Part shown: positions 9,722-19,908 of the stretch, piece by piece
Numbering within the stretch: position 1 is the stretch's first letter
How the letters are laid out: each line of letters starts with the position of its first letter
NCBI RefSeq assembly: GCF_023156195.1
Contig: NZ_JAKUKA010000001.1
Location: forward strand, 4,898,001-4,962,000
Direction of reading: 5' to 3'
Length of the DNA: 64,000 bases
Source of the DNA: Chitinophaga sedimenti
Lineage (GTDB): Bacteria > Bacteroidota > Bacteroidia > Chitinophagales > Chitinophagaceae
The notes under the pieces: generated by a model
The model's input: the letters and a program-made list of their open reading frames with translations, nothing else
Told to the model about the DNA's origin: nothing
Databases searched by the model: none
Position numbers and translations under genes: made by a program

Positions 9722-10797
9722 ATGCTTAATCTCAGGGTAAACTATCCATCCATTCCGCAGGAAATGCCGGTATTCGAAAATTATGTTTCGCAGTTTTCGG
9801 ATGCTGACAGGCAACGATTATTAAAAACACCCGCGAGTTTTTATGTCGATGAAAGTAACGCACGCACGCTGATCGATTGGTTAAAAGCAGATTATAACGA
9901 AGTCAACCGCGTTTCCCGCATCGCGACCTTACCGAGCGCCAACAGCGCCTTATTTTGTGTTTTGTCGCAGTACGAAGGGCCGCGCGAGGTGGCGATCGAA
10001 ACAACGACCTTCCCGGGGTTCAGGATGTGTGCGCAACATTTTGGTTACCAGCAAATTCCCGTTGCCTGCGATGAAGAAGGCATGTTGCCGGAAGCCCTCC
10101 GCGAATATCTGCAAAGCGGACAAGGACGCCTTATTTATCTGCAACCCACCGTGCATAATCCCACCTGCTTTGTGATGCCGTTGGCGCGCCGTCAACAATT
10201 GGCAGCCGTTGTTCGTGCTTTTCCCGGAGTGTATATTTTGGAAGACGATGCCTACCGGTTTTTGCATGACAATCCACCGCCTTCTTTTCTTAGTTTGATG
10301 CCCGAGCGGACGATTCATGTATATAGCCTCTCCAAACCGTTTAATCCTTTTTGAAATCGGCTTACATCGTGCATCCAAGAGATATTTTAGGGGGAATGGA
10401 AAATATTATCCGCTTAACGACCAGCAGCGGCTGCAGCCTTTTCCAGGATTTTGGGCAATACCTGATGACCAGTGGGGAGCTGGCGCGACTAACACTGGAG
10501 AAACAATCCACCGCCAAAGCCTGGTATAAACGTATTGAAGAACTGTTCGCCGGACTGCAGTATAGCTTTTTCCCGGGCAGTTTTCATATTTGGCTATCAT
10601 TGGGGGATATTAGTTGTTACCCGTTTACGGCTTATCTGCGTACAAAAGGCATCGACGTAATGGATGGCGCCGACTTTTCACCAACGGGCGATCCGCATTG
10701 GGTAAGGATTGCCCTGGGATCGGAGTGGCACTCGCCGGAACTCGCACCAGCTTTGGAATTGATTGCAGACACTATACGCCGTGGAAAAGTAGAGTAG
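9722..10797 (+). CDS. PLP-dependent aminotransferase, class I/II (one frameshift)
   Basis: About 358 residues of fold type I aminotransferase. Seen: HNPTCFVMP (the conserved Asn near the cofactor), LEDDAYRF (the Asp that contacts the pyridine nitrogen) and YSLSKPF, in which the Lys should form the Schiff base. The closest general type is the enzyme half of MocR-like proteins, but there is no winged-helix domain in front. The T-run 10348-10352 has five T where six are needed; repair joins LSKPFNPF to LKSAYIVHP. Substrate is unknown. ATG 9722 is chosen because the upstream part of the frame covers the tRNA terminator region. Confidence 0.85.
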
Positions 10798-10873
10798 GGC
10801 AGGTGCTGTAGAAGGGTGCGACGCAACGGAGGTTGATAAGAGATATTAGGACGATAACAAAAATCGTTTAGTC

Positions 10874-11961
10874 ATGAACGTTAAGAACAACGCATCGCTG
10901 CTGCGCATGCGGCTGCACGGACAACTGATTTCGCAAACGCCGTTACATAGCGCCGGAGACGTGGTGCACACGATGCTTGCCATACAGGCACAGGATTATG
11001 CAGGTGCTAAATGGTCGATCGGACTACGTTTGCCGGGCGCCACCGACGAAACTATTGAAAATGCAATTGCCGAAAAGCAGATTGTTCGCAGCTGGGTGCT
11101 GCGAAATACCCTGCATTTCGTATCCCCTAAAGACCTGCGCTGGATGTTAACCCTGTTGAAGGATCGACTGCTGCACGCTGCCACGCAAAATGCTGCACGC
11201 AACGGGGGCGTCGATGAAAAATGCTACGGCGCGCTAATAACCTTATCGTCAAGGCGCTCGAAGGCGGAAATATTCTTACACGCGAAGAGCTCGCGGATGT
11301 GCTGCTTCAGAAAAAATTGCCCGTTACCGAAAACCGCATGAGTTATTACCTGGTACGTGCCGCAGCAGACCAGCTCATCTGTTTTGGCCCCAGGCGCGGC
11401 AATGCTTTTACTTTTGCACTGCTCGACGAATGGTTACCACCATCTCCCGCGCTCGACCGCGAAACAGCGCTGGCTACAATGGCCTTTCGTTATCTTAATA
11501 GTCGTGCACCCGCCACGATAAAGGATTTTGTATGGTGGTCCGGGTTAACGCTCACCGCTGCGCGTGAGGCGTTTGAATTGGTAAAGGACGATTTTGACAC
11601 GATAAAAATTAACGAAGAAACCTTCTGGATCCCGATTCAGCCCAAAGCGCCGGCCAAACCAGAACTTTATTTACTGCCCGGTTTTGATGAATACATCATG
11701 TCATATACCGGTCGCGGACTAATCATAGACCCGAAGCATGCCAAAAAAATTATAGGTGCGGGGAACGGCCTGCTCGCGGCTACGATCGTTTCGAACGGTC
11801 AGGTAATCGGCATCTGGAAAAGACTGATCAAAAATAATAAGGTGGTAATTAGCGCCAGCGGCTTCGATAGCTTCACTACAACACAAGAAACCGCCATAGG
11901 CAAGGTTGCCCGACGATATGGCAAATTTCTTGCCCTGCCGGTCGAGACGGCTTTTTCTTAA
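10874..11961 (+). CDS. Winged-helix DNA-binding-domain protein (HTH_42 / PF06224 type, one frameshift)
   Basis: About 363 residues. The N-terminus (LLRMRLHGQLI, HTMLAIQAQDYAGAKWSIGLR) and the phrases RSWVLRNTLHFVSPKDLRWM, LPGFDEYIMSYTGR and GIWKR are typical of this family, whose members include DNA glycosylase-like AlkZ/YcaQ proteins that unhook DNA crosslinks. The AlkZ catalytic QxQ motif may correspond to AIQAQD here, which would favour a glycosylase-like activity (inference). A-run 11217-11221 has five A where six are needed to join DEK to MLRRANNLIV. The gene ends 29 bases before hemJ. Confidence 0.8.
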
Positions 11962-11990
11962 ATCAACATGAACTCGTACTTTTGCGGCGT

Positions 11991-12516
11991 ATGTTGTTTT
12001 TCTACGTTAAAGCGCTTCACATCATTTTTATCGTGACCTGGTTCGCGGGACTGTTTTATATCGTGCGCCTTTTCGTGTATAATGCGGAAGCGCAGGAAAA
12101 ACCTGCACCTGAGCGCAGCATTCTGCAGCAGCAGTACAACATTATGATGAAACGCCTGTGGTTCGGCATCACGGCCATCGGCGATACTTACATTGATTTT
12201 TGGGCCTTGGATGGCCATTCTGTATGGCAGCCTGCCTAGCTGGCTGCTTATAAAACTGGGATTTGTTCTTCTTCTATATGTGTATTTCTTTTTGCTGCAC
12301 GGGATTTTCCGCCAGCAACAACGCGGGATTTTCCGTTATAACTCCACACAGTTAAGGGTATGGAACGAAGTAGCCACTGTTTTACTGGTAGCGATCGTTT
12401 TCCTGGTGGTGTTAAAAAGCCTTGCGAGCATGGTCTGGGGCCTAACAGGCCTTTTACTGTTCACGGCTTCGCTGATGATCGCCATAAAAATTTATAAAAA
12501 GTCAGGGAGAAAATAA
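11991..12516 (+). CDS. hemJ: Protoporphyrinogen IX oxidase HemJ (one frameshift)
   Basis: About 175 residues with four hydrophobic helices. The opening FFYVKALHIIFIVTWFAGLF carries the conserved His of HemJ, and YIVRLFVYNAEA follows. HemJ oxidises protoporphyrinogen to protoporphyrin in the inner membrane and replaces HemG/HemY in many bacteria. The frame breaks near 12181-12183, where one extra base separates GITAIG from ILTLIFGPWM. The oxygen-independent hemN lies just downstream on the other strand, which supports the haem assignment. ATG 11991 matches the family start. Confidence 0.87.
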
Positions 12517-12550
12517 GTGGCCAGCTTTACGTGCCGGCCGCTCTTTGCAT

Positions 12551-13930
12551 TTATATAGCTTTACTGAATTGCTGTGGGCGCATTTCTAGGGCCTGCGCCG
12601 CCAATACTTTCAGATCAAAAGCGCGGCAAATGTTTCTTATAAAACGTTTACCCGTTTCCGTTACCTTTACTCCAATTGCTGAAACCGTTACCAATCCATC
12701 CTCTTCCAATTTCTGCAGAATAGGCAGTGTATATTTCTCATAGCAGGATCGTTGTTCCGCGTGGAAAAATGTTTCTCCCTTACAGGCAATATCCAGGATG
12801 TGACGACGAAAAATGTTATCCGTTTCGTTGAGGTAACAACCTTTCGCAGTAGGCAGCAGCCCTTTATCCACATAGTCGTAATAGGTATGTAGCTCCTTAT
12901 GATTCTGCGCATAACCGGTACCAGAGTCGCTGATGCTCGAAACACCGAGGCCAATCAACATATTCGTACGGGTATGTGTATAACCCATAAAGTTGCGATG
13001 CAGTTCACCGTTTTCCCAGGCTTGATACAATTCGTCATGCGGCAGCGCAAAGTGATCCATACCGATATCGGCGTAACCGGCGGCGGTAAATAAACGGCGG
13101 CCTATGTTATATAATTCCATTTTTTCTTCAGCAGAGGGAAGATTCGTTTCGTCATAAAGTCGCTGTGAGCAAGATTTCCACGGAACGTGTGCATAACTGT
13201 AAAACGCGATGCGGTCTGGTTTTACTTCGAGTACTTTATTCACCGTGGCGTGCATACTTTCGGCTGTCTGAAACGGCAAACCATATACGAGATCTATATT
13301 TACAGATGTATAACCATTATCTCTGGCGAGTTTCACGACTTTTTCCACATCACTCCAGGGTTGTATCCGGTTGATAGCTTCCTGAACACGGGCGTCGTTG
13401 TCCTGTACACCATAACTTACGCGGGTAAAACCGAGGCTTTTCAACATTTTGAGATGCGCCTCAGTCGTGTTGGAGGGATGTCCTTCGAAGCTGAACGCAT
13501 GATCTTCCGCGATATCCACATCATTAAAAATCGGTAACAGTATTTCGGCCAGGTGCTCGGGAGAAAAAAAAGTGGGTGTGCCGCCGCCGAGGTGTAATTC
13601 TTTCAGCAGGGGTTTTTCAGACATGAGCCCTTTGTAAAGTTCCCATTCCTTTTGCAGTGCAGCCATATATTCAGGCTCTACACTATGGCGCCTCGTAATC
13701 TTTTTATTACAACCACAATAAGTGCAAAGCGTTTCACAAAAGGGGAGGTGCATATATAACGCAAGCCCGTCTTCCAGGTTACGATCCTGAAATTGCCGCT
13801 GCAGATGATTTTTCCAGGAAGCGCCGGTAATTTCCTGCCAGAAGGGTACAGTTGGATAGCTGGTGTAGCGGGGAACAGGCACGTTGTATTTTCTCAGAAG
13901 CTGGTCCATTGTGTATGATTTTGTGACCAT
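12551..13930 (-). CDS. hemN: Oxygen-independent coproporphyrinogen III oxidase (radical SAM)
   Basis: A 459-residue cytoplasmic radical-SAM enzyme that decarboxylates coproporphyrinogen III without oxygen. The [4Fe-4S] motif is Cys65-x3-Cys69-x2-Cys72 followed by GC (CETLCTYCGCN). HLGGGTPTFF and the C-terminal HemN domain are present. VPRYTSYPTVPFW near the N-terminus is typical of HemN proper, not of HemW. A start at 13909 (MDQLLRKYNVP) is also possible. Convergent with hemJ, 34 bases apart. Intact. Confidence 0.95.
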   Translation of the reverse strand: MVTKSYTMDQLLRKYNVPVPRYTSYPTVPFWQEITGASWKNHLQRQFQDRNLEDGLALYMHLPFCETLCTYCGCNKKITRRHSVEPEYMAALQKEWELYKGLMSEKPLLKELHLGGGTPTFFSPEHLAEILLPIFNDVDIAEDHAFSFEGHPSNTTEAHLKMLKSLGFTRVSYGVQDNDARVQEAINRIQPWSDVEKVVKLARDNGYTSVNIDLVYGLPFQTAESMHATVNKVLEVKPDRIAFYSYAHVPWKSCSQRLYDETNLPSAEEKMELYNIGRRLFTAAGYADIGMDHFALPHDELYQAWENGELHRNFMGYTHTRTNMLIGLGVSSISDSGTGYAQNHKELHTYYDYVDKGLLPTAKGCYLNETDNIFRRHILDIACKGETFFHAEQRSCYEKYTLPILQKLEEDGLVTVSAIGVKVTETGKRFIRNICRAFDLKVLAAQALEMRPQQFSKAI

Positions 13931-14005
13931 ACAAAGGTACCATTGTGTGTGGGCAGCGGCGCGATGGACATATCAGCGGGAAGAATGATTTTAATCATCC
14001 GCCAA

Positions 14006-15265
14006 TCAGTACTGCGTCAGGTTTATGTGCAGCGTAAAACCAAAGGAAGTGAGTTTTACTTTACCGTGGCCTACGCCGGCGAGCGGCACTTTGGCGTAAG
14101 GCGTAATTCCCCACATTATGTGTCTCGCAGCCTGCTGCTGGTAGCCAATACCAAGGTTCAATATAGAAAAGTAGTGCTGGCTGCCGTTGTCGTAGACGTA
14201 TTTATGCAGGTTGTTATTATTGTAGTACATATTATATTCCTCGCGCAGCATAAAATAGCTGGAACTTCCTACAGTTGCCGCCCAGCTGTGTTTTCCGCTT
14301 TCGAACAAGGTTACATTCAGGTTCAGCGGTACATCGAGTACTTTACAATCAGCGTCTACTTTCTTGAAACTATAGGGCGCTTCATAGTCCGCCGGTGTCG
14401 CGCCATATGTCTTTTTCGCATAAAAAGCACCGGTGGAAATCGAAAAGCGATTGTTGATAGCATATTGTAATTGCAGTCCCGCCGAGACGCCAAAATTTCC
14501 GAGCCTTAAGTGCGGAGCTGCACTATAGTCTGGCCCCACGGCAAAGCCAAGCGCGAAGCCGTGCCGCTGTGAGGGTTTCGGCGTGATAATAATATGTTGT
14601 AATTCAGCAGGTTGTGAAGACAGTGAATCTGCTATTTCCGCATCCTTGGCCGTATATACTTGTACGTTGTGAAGCACTATCGGGCTGGCAGCGGGGGACA
14701 AAGCGACACCTGCAATGCCCACGCTGTCTACCGGAGTGTTCACTGTTCGTCCAGCGATTGAATTTATATTATCATTAATATCATTAATTGCGGCTGTTGC
14801 ATTTGCAGAAGGTATGCTAACATTCTTGCTGTAGTGAGCAGTAATCTTTGAATCCGGATCACTTTCTATATTTTTCTTCGGAGGATTACTATTCGCAAAT
14901 GCTCCCAGGAAGCCATTTAAATTTCCTTTTGGCAAATCAACGGGATGATTACCCCGGTCAGTTTTACCGGTAAGCGATTTATCGTCAGCATTTACTACGA
15001 CTTCCGTTGCGGACAAAGAATCCACCATCGTCAACTTCAGCGCAGATGACTCATTTGTTTCGTAATTATACCAAACTGCTGTTCCCACAGAAACACCTAA
15101 CAATAACACCAGTCCGCCCATCCACCATGGAAAACCACCACGGCGTTTAGACGTTGGGGTTATTGCATCAAGCTTCTTCTCCATTTGGGCCCAGGCATCT
15201 GGTCAAATGGAAAATCTGCATCCTGCAGTTTCTCCCGGATCTTATGTTCAAAATGATCACTCATT
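14006..15265 (-). CDS. Sigma-factor partner: one-helix membrane protein with outer-membrane barrel-like C-terminus (one frameshift)
   Basis: About 420 residues. The N-terminus (MSDHFEHKIREKLQDADFPF) looks like the short cytoplasmic part of Bacteroidota anti-sigma proteins. One membrane helix follows (WWMGGLVLLLGVSVGTAVWY), then a long low-complexity periplasmic stretch. The last ~180 residues are rich in alternating strands (FALGFAVGPDYSAA, SAGLQLQYAINNRFSISTGA, LTSFGFTLHINLTQY), like an OMP_b-brl_2 barrel. Start ATG 15265 overlaps the sigma gene stop (ATGA), so translation is probably coupled. One base is missing near 15203; repair gives FD-DAWAQMEKKLD. Role as anti-sigma factor is inferred from position. 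Confidence 0.72.
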
Positions 15266-15848
15266 TTTCTACTTTGGCAACCTGCGTTGGCAGGTTATCG
15301 TTATTATTTGTATTAAAAGCCGCAGCTCTTTCTACTTTCTCTTTTAAAATTCTTTTCGCTTTAAATAGATTCGATTTAGATGTTCCTTCTGATATTCCTA
15401 GCATATCTGCAATTTGCTGATGCTGGAAACCTTCCATTACGTACAGGTTAAATACTGTTCTGTATGCAGGCGGTAATTCCTGCACCAGTTTTATCAGTTC
15501 ATCCGCTGAAATTTTATCCAGTGCGTCTTCGCCCCCAGACCCAAGATCATATACTTTATTGATGTCTTCTGCAAACAACAATCGCTTCTGCGCACGCAGA
15601 TGATCGATGGCGGTATTCGCCATAATTCTTGCCAGCCAACTTTTAAAGGGACGGGAGGTGTCGTAAGTGGAGATGTGCATAAAGATTTTCAGAAACCCAT
15701 CATTCAAAATTTCAACCGCTTCATCCTTATGATTAGCATAGCGCAAACATATAGCCATAGCATACCCGTAGAATTGTCGGTACAATTCTTCCCGGCTACC
15801 GCGTTTCCACTGCTTGCAGCCATCAATGATGTTTACTATATCCTGCAC
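15261..15848 (-). CDS. ECF RNA polymerase sigma factor (sigma-70 family)
   Basis: A 195-residue extracytoplasmic-function sigma factor. Region 2 reads YGYAMAICLRYANHKDEAVEI through FKSWLARIMANTAIDHLRAQK; region 4 reads LPPAYRTVFNLYVMEGFQHQ then IADMLGISEGTSKSNLFKAK. Its stop codon overlaps the start of the downstream membrane protein gene by four bases, the usual arrangement of sigma and anti-sigma genes. The regulon cannot be told from here. Intact. Confidence 0.93.
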   Translation of the reverse strand: MQDIVNIIDGCKQWKRGSREELYRQFYGYAMAICLRYANHKDEAVEILNDGFLKIFMHISTYDTSRPFKSWLARIMANTAIDHLRAQKRLLFAEDINKVYDLGSGGEDALDKISADELIKLVQELPPAYRTVFNLYVMEGFQHQQIADMLGISEGTSKSNLFKAKRILKEKVERAAAFNTNNNDNLPTQVAKVEK

Positions 15849-16163
15849 AGAATACTGATGCTTTAATTTTTAAACCCGGGGATAATATTTCCGATAAACT
15901 TTTTGTTTTTCGTTAAAAATTGAATCAGGTGTCGCGTGAAGCTATCGCCCAACAGATTTTCGGTATTAATTACGAAAAGACAGATTTAAGGGTTGCTTTG
16001 GCTCCAAATATTTAACTTAAAATGGCCGGATGCCAAAGAACACGTTTTTTAGCCCGTTTAAGCAAACTTAGGTCATTTCGAATGAATGATATCACTCACT
16101 TCCCGATAATTGAAATTTACCCCATCAAAAAAGGACGATTTTTCGAGCGTTTTGACTTTTTTC
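15849..16163. other. Intergenic region, no gene seen
   Basis: Upstream region of the sigma factor gene. AT-rich, with no clear coding sequence. I could not pick a convincing promoter for the sigma gene. The mnmG terminator adjoins it at 16164-16194. Confidence 0.4.
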
Positions 16164-16194
16164 ATAAAAAAAGGAAGGATTTTCGTCCTTCCTT
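16164..16194 (-). terminator. Terminator of mnmG
   Basis: Stem AAGGAAGGA / TCCTTCCTT (16171-16179 with 16186-16194), with a T-run on the minus strand (A at 16166-16172). Confidence 0.8.
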
Positions 16195-16218
16195 CAAATT
16201 TTATGTTTGTTGATTTTT

Positions 16219-18088
16219 CTAACGTCCCATATAAACCATCAGAATTTGAACGTCGCTCGGGTTCACTCCGGAAATTCGGCTTGCCTGTCCCAAAGTTCTC
16301 GGTTTTATCCTGGTAAATTTCTGACGGGCTTCGGCCGATAAAGAAACAAGTTTAGTATAATCGAAAGCGTCTGGAATAATCATGTCTTCGAGCTGACTCA
16401 TTTTTTGAACCAGTTCATTTTCCTTTTCGATGTATATTTCGTACTTCACCTGAATTTCTGCCTGTTCTAAAGTTTCACGATCGAAACCGTCAAAAGCCTT
16501 TTTCATCTTGTCCACTTTTTCGATCATAGAGAAAATATCTAAAGAAGGACGCAACAAAATCTGGTGAGCGCGTAACCTTTGGGTAAGGGGAGCAGATCCT
16601 TTTTCTTCCATAAGATGGTTAATATCTTCCGGATCTATGGGCAGTTCCTTCAGGATATTTTTGATTTGCGCTACGCCGCTCTGCTTTTTGTTTACTTTTT
16701 CCATTCTTTCTGCAGATGCGAGGCCCATGTCGAAGCTCCTTTTCGTTAGCCTGAGATCCGCATTATCCTGGCGCAACAGTGTACGGAATTCTGCCCGGGA
16801 GGTAAACATACGGTAAGGTTCCTCTGTTCCTTTATTGATGAGGTCATCAATCAGCACCCCGATATAAGCTTCACTTCTTTTTTAAAACGAAGGGCGCTTC
16901 GTTCCTGGTTTTGAGGTGCGCATTGATGCCGGCCATCAATCCCTGGCAGGCAGCTTCCTCATATCCGGTAGTTCCGTTGATTTGCCCCGCGAAGAAAAGG
17001 TTAGAAATGTGCTTAGTCTCAAGTGAAAAAGTGAGTTGGGTAGGAGGGAAGAAGTCATATTCGATAGCGTAACCCGGACGGAACATCCGCACATTTTCAA
17101 AACCAGGTACCATTTTCATCGCCTTAAACTGGACATCTTCGGGGAGGGAAGTGGAGAATCCGTTTACATAGATCTCCACCGTATTAAAACCTTCGGGCTC
17201 TACAAATAGCTGATGCCTCTCTCTTTCGGCAAAGCGGTTAATCTTATCCTCGATAGAGGGACAGTACCTCGGACCCACACCCTGAATACGTCCCTGAAAC
17301 ATGGGTGAACGGTCGAATCCCGTCTTCAAGGTTTCGTGTACGTTGGCATCGGTATAAGTAATCCAGCAGCTTCTTTGCTCTGATGGCTTGATTTTTTCTA
17401 CATCGAGATAAGAGAATCCGATTATTTCATCGTCGCCTTTTTGCTCTTCCATCTTCGTATAATCCAGACTTCTTCCATCAATGCGGGGAGGCGTACCTGT
17501 TTTAAGACGGTCGCTTTCAAAGCCTAACTCTACCAGTTGCTCCGTAATACCGGTCGATGCTTTCTCTGCTACACGACCTCCACCAAACTGTTTGTCTCCA
17601 ATATGCATTACACCATTGAGGAAGGTTCCGTTGGTGAGGACTACGGCCTTGGCTTTAATTTCATGTCCCAAACCAGTGATTACCCCGTAACAAACTCCGT
17701 CTTTTACGAGAAGGCCCTTAACCATATCCTGGTAAAAATCCAGGTTCGAGGTATTTTCCAATGCTTCACGCCACTTAGCAGCGAAGAGCATGCGGTCATT
17801 TTGGGTGCGCGGACTCCACATCGCAGGTCCTTTAGACCGGTTCAGCATACGAAACTGGATCATGGATTGATCGGTAATAATACCGGAATATCCGCCGAGC
17901 GCGTCGATCTCTCTAACAATTTGACCTTTGGCAATACCACCCATGGCAGGGTTACAACTCATCTGTGCGATCGTCTGCATATTCATGGTCACAAGTAACA
18001 CCCGTGACCCCATATTGGCCGCTGCTGCTGCTGCCTCACATCCGGCATGACCAGCACCAACTACAATAACATCGTAAGAAGGGAACAT
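16219..18088 (-). CDS. mnmG: tRNA uridine 5-carboxymethylaminomethyl modification enzyme MnmG/GidA (one frameshift)
   Basis: About 623 residues. An FAD-dependent enzyme that, with MnmE, modifies the wobble uridine of several tRNAs. Seen: FAD motif VIVVGAGHAGCEAA, the GidA signatures MSCNPAMGGIAKGQIVREID and GPRYCPSIEDKI, then EEPYRMFTSRAEFRTLLRQ, and a C-terminal helical part ending SGVNPSDVQILMVYMGR. The frame breaks at the T-run 16878-16883 (six T; five would join FVLKRSEAYIGVLIDDLI). The -7-like element TAACTTTG sits on the minus strand at 18114-18107. The gene-free region with three parS-type sites lies directly upstream. Confidence 0.95.
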
Positions 18089-18106
18089 ACTTTAAATTTG
18101 AAAGTG

Positions 18107-18114
18107 CAAAGTTA
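18107..18114 (-). promoter_or_regulatory. Possible promoter element of mnmG
   Basis: TAACTTTG on the minus strand fits the Bacteroidota -7 box TAnnTTTG. It lies 18 bases before the start codon. I find no clear upstream TTTG. Confidence 0.4.
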
Positions 18115-18154
18115 GGCAAGATTTGCTTAGGGTAAGCAGGAAAGATTAATGGTA

Positions 18155-18170
18155 TGTTCCACGTGGAACA
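18155..18170. promoter_or_regulatory. parS-type site 1
   Basis: TGTTCCACGTGGAACA, a perfect 16-bp palindrome, extended to 18 bp by flanking A/T (18154-18171). It fits the broadly conserved ParB/Spo0J binding site TGTTnCACGTGnAACA. Confidence 0.88.
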
Positions 18171-18232
18171 TTATAAGTACCCTGCATGTAGAGCCGTTAG
18201 AAATAGCGCTATAAAAACCTAAATTCTAAGAA

Positions 18233-18248
18233 TGTTCCACGTGGAACA
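18233..18248. promoter_or_regulatory. parS-type site 2
   Basis: Same 16-bp core TGTTCCACGTGGAACA as site 1, 78 bases away. The dyad extends to 22 bp (18230-18251). Confidence 0.88.
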
Positions 18249-18707
18249 TTCTTTAAATAATTAACTTCGTTATAATATTTGCGCCGATATGGAACTAGCA
18301 CCGCATCACCCCGTTCCAGGGCACACGCATAAAGCAGGTGTTTCTAAATAGTGTTACCAACGTTAGTTATAATACCCAAGCGCATATTTTATCCAGAAAT
18401 TCTATTTCTGCTTCACTCAAACTATCGGCTGTCTTAACTAGCACGGACAATCAGATCGTAGTATAGTATCGGTGTTTTGCAACGCTAATAACTAAACCTA
18501 TAAAAGTACACTTAAAGGCATAAATAACATGCTCATGCACTTGACAGATTTATAGACCGATCATCGTTTTATCAATAGTGACTCACAGCTGAGTAGTAAG
18601 ACAAATCCGCTAGTCAATCGTTAGCAAATTGTAAATATACACGGAACCGGGTCTCAAAGAAGTGTGTAATGTCGGTCACGAAAAATGAAACCGGGCTAAA
18701 CAGCTCA

Positions 18708-18723
18708 TGTTCCACGTGGAACA
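18708..18723. promoter_or_regulatory. parS-type site 3
   Basis: Third copy of TGTTCCACGTGGAACA. The dyad here is perfect over 30 bp (18701-18730), with arms beginning CAGCTCA. Confidence 0.88.
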
Positions 18724-19355
18724 TGAGCTGAAGAAGTAAACCAACTAATAAACACGACCTCGATAATGCAGCAAGCTTCAAACACCATATCACCTAACAC
18801 CTCCACGTATTGACTTTGATCCAGCTATCCTTACAAACATCCAACCGCAGAAAGTGTCCGTCGATACTAACGCGCCTTAAATACCCCAACTAGCTTACCT
18901 GAAAAAAGACCACGAGCATAAATATAAAACGACGAAAACAAAAACCAGGCAAAATACGACTGTTGAATAGGAGAGGATATCAAAGAAAAAAAGGAGACCT
19001 AAATCATATGTACAATTCAATTGGACATAGATGTATATCTTGGGAGAATAACACGCGCTGAACAATTCAACAGCGTAATGGACCCGACTATGAATAAACT
19101 ACGCTAAATGGAAAAGAAGAGGTACAAGGATCCATCGAAAACTCGGTAGCAAAAACTTCGCTACGTTAATTACCGGAAGACAGCAATCGTGAAGAAGTTT
19201 ATGGCAACCGGCTATGTGCTAACTTTAAAAGCGCAGGATATAGAAGAAAGACAAATTCAACTGAAATATGATCGTGAATTTTAACAAGCTATCATGATGG
19301 CGTTGAGATGTTCAAAAAAGGCCTGCCGTAGCAAGCCCATATAAAAATTGTGAAT

Positions 19356-19786
19356 CTATGCCTCGAAGTACAAATGCAGATACTCATTTTCTTTCGCCCG
19401 CATCTTATCCTCCTCCTTCTTCGTCTTATCTTTAAAACCACAAAGATGCAACGCCCCATGAAAAATTACGCGGTGCAGCTCATGTTCAAATGACACCTCG
19501 AAGTTTTTGCATTTTCGGCAACCCGATCAACGCTGATGTATATCTCGCCGATGGTAACTCCCGGGGTGGGAGAGAGCTCAAAGGTCACAATATCTGTATA
19601 GGTGTCGTGCTGCAAAAACTGTTGGTTGATACCGAGCAAGTATTCATCCGAACAAAAAACATATTGCAGGTCCTCGAGTCCCTGCTCCTCCCGCGCAAAA
19701 AGTTCTTCAATAAAATGCTTCAGCTGGTTTCTATTTTTGAGGTTTACCTTCACCTCATGCAACGCAAATTTTACTGCCATATTCAA
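19356..19786 (-). CDS. ybeY: Endoribonuclease YbeY, rRNA maturation factor (one frameshift)
   Basis: About 143 residues. A zinc-dependent RNase involved in 16S rRNA 3' maturation and ribosome quality control. Seen: LGINQQFLQHDTYTDIVTFEL, IGEIYISVDRVAENAK, and, after repair, the metal-binding H-x3-H-x5-H region (HRVIFHGALHLCGFKDKTKK). T-run 19504-19508 on the plus strand has five T where six are needed; without repair the zinc site is lost. ATG 19786 or 19780 may be the start. The end at 19356 is from the repaired frame (TAG). Confidence 0.9.
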
Positions 19787-19908
19787 TCTTAAATCTTGAT
19801 TGTAAAATTATGGTGAAAATTCGGATACATGCCTGCTCTTTTTGCATATTGGTCAGGGTACGGTACTTTTGCTGCGTTATTATATTTCAGGACAGCTCAC
19901 CCAGACAA

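Larger units (their letters stand above)
18115..19355. other. Gene-free region carrying the parS sites (candidate centromere)
   Basis: No open frame above about 60 codons and no tRNA or rRNA pattern in 1.24 kb between mnmG and ybeY. The only clear structure is the three parS-type palindromes in the left half. One DnaA-like site with one mismatch, TTATCCAGA, lies near 18390. I see no direct repeats or remains of a gene in 18740-19355. Confidence 0.6.
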
